From Citreicoccus inhibens (GTDB taxonomy: Bacteria; Myxococcota; Myxococcia; Myxococcales; Myxococcaceae), in the NCBI RefSeq assembly GCF_019039035.1, contig NZ_JAHNZT010000004.1, forward strand, positions 372,001 to 436,000: 64,000 nt of DNA, given 5' to 3'. Within the stretch, counting starts at the first letter, position 1; each line of letters starts with the position of its first letter. Position numbers and translations under genes: made by a program. Shown in pieces: positions 61,221-64,000 of this stretch. The notes under the pieces were generated by a model that saw nothing but the letters and a program-made list of their open reading frames with translations, made no database searches and was not told the origin of the DNA.

Positions 61221-64000
61221 CTAGGGCAGTTCCTTCTGTCGCTGCACCAGCTCGGAGTGGAGCTTGCGGACGTTCGTCAGCGTCGAAGGGTCGTTGGTGT
61301 CGCCCGCGGCGGCCACCTCGTCCGCCAACTCGTTGTAGCGCATGCACGCGGTGCGGAGGCTGGCGCAGTCGTGGTCGCGCACGAGCTTCAGGTAGAGCGC
61401 GCTCGTCGCGCTCCACTCGCGCTGAAGGGGGGTCTGGTCGCGTCCCTTCTCCTTCTCCTTCTCCTTCGCCCCGCGCGGCGGCGGGCGCTGCTTGCTCGCC
61501 CGAGTCGGAGCAGTTCCCCGGTGACCTGGGGCCGACTCGCCGTTGCCCTCGTTCGAGGGCTCCAGCGGCGTCACGAGGCTGTCGTCATCGAGCGACTCGT
61601 CTGCCGCGGGAGCTGGGGTGGCCGGATGCGCGTCCGCGGCGGGCTTCGGGTCGGGCGCGAGCGTCTTCGCGTGTCCGGGTGGCGGAGGAACCGTGGGCGT
61701 GCGCGGAATCAGCGGCTCGGCGGGTGGTGGCGATGGCGCGCGAGCGAAGTCCACACCCACGAACTGACGCAGGCCCGGGATGAACGCCAGCGCCGCCGCG
61801 GCGGCCCCGAGCCCCCCCAAAAGAAGCAGCGTGACGATGACCACGGCCCGCACCTTTCCGGGGGGGCGAGTGGGGCGCGCGGTGCGACGCGTGTGCTCCT
61901 CGGGGCGCCGTGCTTCCGGCTCGGGGCGCACGGGCATCACCGTGCGGCGGGTCTCGTCGTGGGACGGCAGCGGCGCGGGGACGTCGTCCTCTTCTTCCAC
62001 CTCCACGGGCGCCGGACGGGCCACCACGGCCTTCATCCCCGAGGACGTGTTGCCGCGAACCGGCATCCCAGGGGACGACGCGCGGATCCGACGCGAGCCC
62101 GTCTTGGGCCGAGCCGCCTCTGCCTCGACATCGCGCAGCAGCGCCTCATCCAAGACGACGCGAGGCTGCGTGTCGTCATGGCGTGCGCCGGCACGCGGCA
62201 GGTTGAAGCGAGGGTGCGTGTCCACGTCCCCGAGGCGGGCATCCGCGCCGGCCGGCCCCTCGGCGGCGAGGGGAGACGCGGCGGGGTCCGAGTGCTCCTC
62301 GGGACGAAGTGCCATCGCCGAGGGAGTGGTCTCCTCCGGCATCACGGGGCGCGCGGCGCTCCCCTGCCCCACCGAGGACATGGCCGAGGAGGGCGTGGAG
62401 CGAGGCGGAAGTCCCGGCGAGACCGTGGGGACCTGGACCGTTGGCGCCGAATGAGACGACACCGTGCGCGAGATGCCCGACGCGCGCGGCGGCGGACCCG
62501 ATGACGGATGGTGGGATGCGGCTCCCGAGCGCCCCGCCTCGCTGATGCGCATCTCCAAGGATGCGGTGCGACCGCCCTCATTCGGGCGCAGGTCCTGCGC
62601 GGAAGCACGGCCTCCCTCGCCAGCGCGGAACTCGGGAGCGACCGTGCGCGTCGTGTCGCTCGTGCGAGCGTCCTGTGCACCGCCTGCGCGCGCCTCAGCC
62701 GCAGCGCGCGCGATGTCACTGGAGCGCAAGTCCAGCGCGCCACTGATGCGCGGATCCGACGCGGCAGTGCGCGTCGTGTCGCTCGTGCGAGCGTCCTGCG
62801 CACCGCCGACCCGCGCTTCGGGAGCAGCCGTGCGCGTCGTGTCGCTCGTGCGAGCGTCCTGTGCACCGCCTGCGCGCGCCTCAGCCGCAGCGCGCGCGAT
62901 GTCACTGGAGCGCAACTCCAGCGCACCACTGACGCGCGGATCCGACGCGGCCGTGCGCGTCGTGTCGCTCGTGCGGAGGTCTTGTGCGCCACCCACTCGC
63001 GATTCGGGAGCGGCGGCGCGCGTCGTGTCGCTCGTGCGGGCGTCCTGTGCTCCCGCCGCGCGCAGCTCCATCGAGGCCGAGCGCCCGCCATCGAACCCTC
63101 GCAGGTCTTGCGTGGCTGGGCGCCCCGCGTCGCTCGCGCGCATCTCCAGCGCGGTCGGGCGCGTCGCGTTGTCACTCGGACGGAAGTCCGGAACCACGCC
63201 CCGAGCCCCGTCGCTCGCGCGCATCTCCAGCGCGGTCGGACGCGCGGAGCTGTCGATGCCTCGGCTGTCCGGCGCCACGCCTCGCGGCTCGGTCGTGATT
63301 TCACGAGGTGGCGGAGCGTCCTCCTCGTCATCCGCCAGCGGCCCATCGGGCAGCGGCGGCGGAACCATGAAGGGCTCCTCGGGCTCCGACGCCATCAGCG
63401 GCTGCCCCGCCATGGGCGGCGGCAACGGCGGCGTCAGCGGTTGAGGAACACGGAAGGCTGCGGCGGGCAACACCACCGCCGGCACCTCTCGCGTCGAGGA
63501 GGGAGGACGAACTCCCGGCGCGGTGTCGCTCGCGCCCGGACGGCTGATGGCGCCTGGCTCTGGCTGGAGCGCGGGCGTCGAACGCACCTCGGGCCGCTCC
63601 AGCGCTTCGGGCCGAACTTCGACCGACGGCACCGTGTTGTCCGTCGTGCCCCGCCGCGCCCGCACGCGCGCCTCTTCCTCCAACTGCTCCACCGGAAAGG
63701 CGGGCCGCGTGGTGTCGTCCACCATCACGCCCGGACGCGTCTCGCCATCGTCGCGCCCTTGCCCATCGCCCTCACGGCTGCGCGGCGTGGGATGGAACGA
63801 GAGCGGCTCCACAGGACCATCCAGCCGGATGGTCTTCGGCGGCAGCATGGGCGTCGTCGGACGCGACGGCGCACCCTCCGCCCCGCGCGCCTCCACGCCC
63901 ATCATGCGCGGCACGTCCTTGAGGCTCGCCAGCAAGCGCCGCTCGGACACGAAGTCCGCCGCGAAGAGGTCGCGCATGAAGCGGCTGACGCTCTCCGGCC
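61221..64000 (-). CDS. C-terminal part of a large, repeat-rich protein, probably a Ser/Thr kinase
   Basis: 926 codons are visible up to the right edge and the frame is still open there. The first visible residues (ESVSRFMRDLFAADFVSERR) resemble the segment just after the kinase domain in myxobacterial Ser/Thr kinases, so a kinase domain may lie beyond the edge. Next is a long low-complexity region with about 20-residue repeats (R-x-SD-x-x-R pattern) at about 62.4-63.3 kb. A transmembrane helix near 61.8 kb (AVVIVTLLLLGGLGAAAAAL) and a Pro-rich, charged end follow. The helix would put the C-terminal tail in the periplasm. The kinase identity is inferred. Confidence 0.7.
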   Translation of the reverse strand, partial: PESVSRFMRDLFAADFVSERRLLASLKDVPRMMGVEARGAEGAPSRPTTPMLPPKTIRLDGPVEPLSFHPTPRSREGDGQGRDDGETRPGVMVDDTTRPAFPVEQLEEEARVRARRGTTDNTVPSVEVRPEALERPEVRSTPALQPEPGAISRPGASDTAPGVRPPSSTREVPAVVLPAAAFRVPQPLTPPLPPPMAGQPLMASEPEEPFMVPPPLPDGPLADDEEDAPPPREITTEPRGVAPDSRGIDSSARPTALEMRASDGARGVVPDFRPSDNATRPTALEMRASDAGRPATQDLRGFDGGRSASMELRAAGAQDARTSDTTRAAAPESRVGGAQDLRTSDTTRTAASDPRVSGALELRSSDIARAAAEARAGGAQDARTSDTTRTAAPEARVGGAQDARTSDTTRTAASDPRISGALDLRSSDIARAAAEARAGGAQDARTSDTTRTVAPEFRAGEGGRASAQDLRPNEGGRTASLEMRISEAGRSGAASHHPSSGPPPRASGISRTVSSHSAPTVQVPTVSPGLPPRSTPSSAMSSVGQGSAARPVMPEETTPSAMALRPEEHSDPAASPLAAEGPAGADARLGDVDTHPRFNLPRAGARHDDTQPRVVLDEALLRDVEAEAARPKTGSRRIRASSPGMPVRGNTSSGMKAVVARPAPVEVEEEDDVPAPLPSHDETRRTVMPVRPEPEARRPEEHTRRTARPTRPPGKVRAVVIVTLLLLGGLGAAAAALAFIPGLRQFVGVDFARAPSPPPAEPLIPRTPTVPPPPGHAKTLAPDPKPAADAHPATPAPAADESLDDDSLVTPLEPSNEGNGESAPGHRGTAPTRASKQRPPPRGAKEKEKEKGRDQTPLQREWSATSALYLKLVRDHDCASLRTACMRYNELADEVAAAGDTNDPSTLTNVRKLHSELVQRQKELP
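62644..63015. repeat. Two tandem 186-bp copies inside the repeat region of the edge gene
   Basis: Copy 1 (62644-62829) and copy 2 (62830-63015) are in direct tandem. Their first 86 bases are identical (62644-62729 and 62830-62915), and the remaining 100 differ at scattered sites. Each copy contains smaller units: the 23-base block starting GTGCGCGTCGTG recurs at 62644, 62767, 62830 and 62953. The period is a multiple of three, so the frame is kept. Recent duplication or recombination is likely. Confidence 0.85.

Noticed and set aside
62644-63060. Regular short repeats that could suggest a CRISPR array
   Set aside because: The repeats are in frame, have no unique spacers of constant length and encode a repetitive protein linker. 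No cas genes are present.

Overview
The window is GC-rich, gene-dense bacterial DNA with GTG and TTG starts. It most likely comes from a myxobacterium of the Myxococcaceae (Myxococcus/Corallococcus type). The grounds are protein style: a Ser/Thr kinase-like protein fused to PilZ-like and J-like domains, an Imm11 (DUF1629) protein, many lipoproteins, a mannose-type PTS together with HprK and RapZ, and TonB/Tol energy genes. No rRNA, confirmed tRNA, CRISPR array, phage or insertion sequence was seen. The assignment is inference from protein families, not from a marker gene.

Layout. 0-8 kb: the N-terminus of a membrane protein cut by the left edge; an aldo/keto reductase with an AraC regulator; an ExbB-ExbD-TonB operon; a divergent MarR/TolC pair; a small Cys protein; a Rieske oxygenase. 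8-26 kb: a DUF547 protein, a P-type cation ATPase, a YqhA protein, a sugar operon (phosphomannomutase/phosphoglucomutase, FMN reductase, ROK kinase), a pseudokinase, a lipoprotein, mannose-1-phosphate guanylyltransferase, a double-SGNH protein with an MBOAT acyltransferase, and Nudix plus UppP. 26-35 kb: YchJ, a lipoprotein with a membrane-anchored TPR-CHAT protein, TreT, a class D beta-lactamase with a secreted protein, and MetK. 35-44 kb: an envelope-lipid-like cluster (MlaC/HpnM-like, Gcr-type membrane protein, HpnN-like RND, lipoprotein), an MgtC protein and a membrane glycosyltransferase.

44-64 kb: a PTS operon read leftward in the order EIIA-EIIB-EIIC-EIID-HPr-EI; a SPFH/NAD-kinase-like pair behind a repeat-type operator; a metallophosphoesterase; an Imm11 protein; hprK-rapZ; a GT22-type mannosyltransferase; a HIT protein; a YoaK protein; a membrane spermidine-synthase-like protein; an ABC ATPase; and the C-terminal part of a large repeat-rich protein that is probably a Ser/Thr kinase.

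Working together. HPr, EI, EIIABCD, HprK and RapZ could form one carbon-sensing and uptake network, with HPr phosphorylated on His by EI and on Ser by HprK. The sugar-nucleotide enzymes, the SGNH/MBOAT pair and UppP all point to cell-surface polysaccharide synthesis and modification. The best candidates for undescribed biology are the extracytoplasmic TPR-CHAT/lipoprotein pair, the kinase-dead PilZ/J/TPR protein, the double-SGNH plus MBOAT cassette, the HpnM/HpnN-like cluster, and the SPFH/NADK-like pair with its 22-bp repeat operator.
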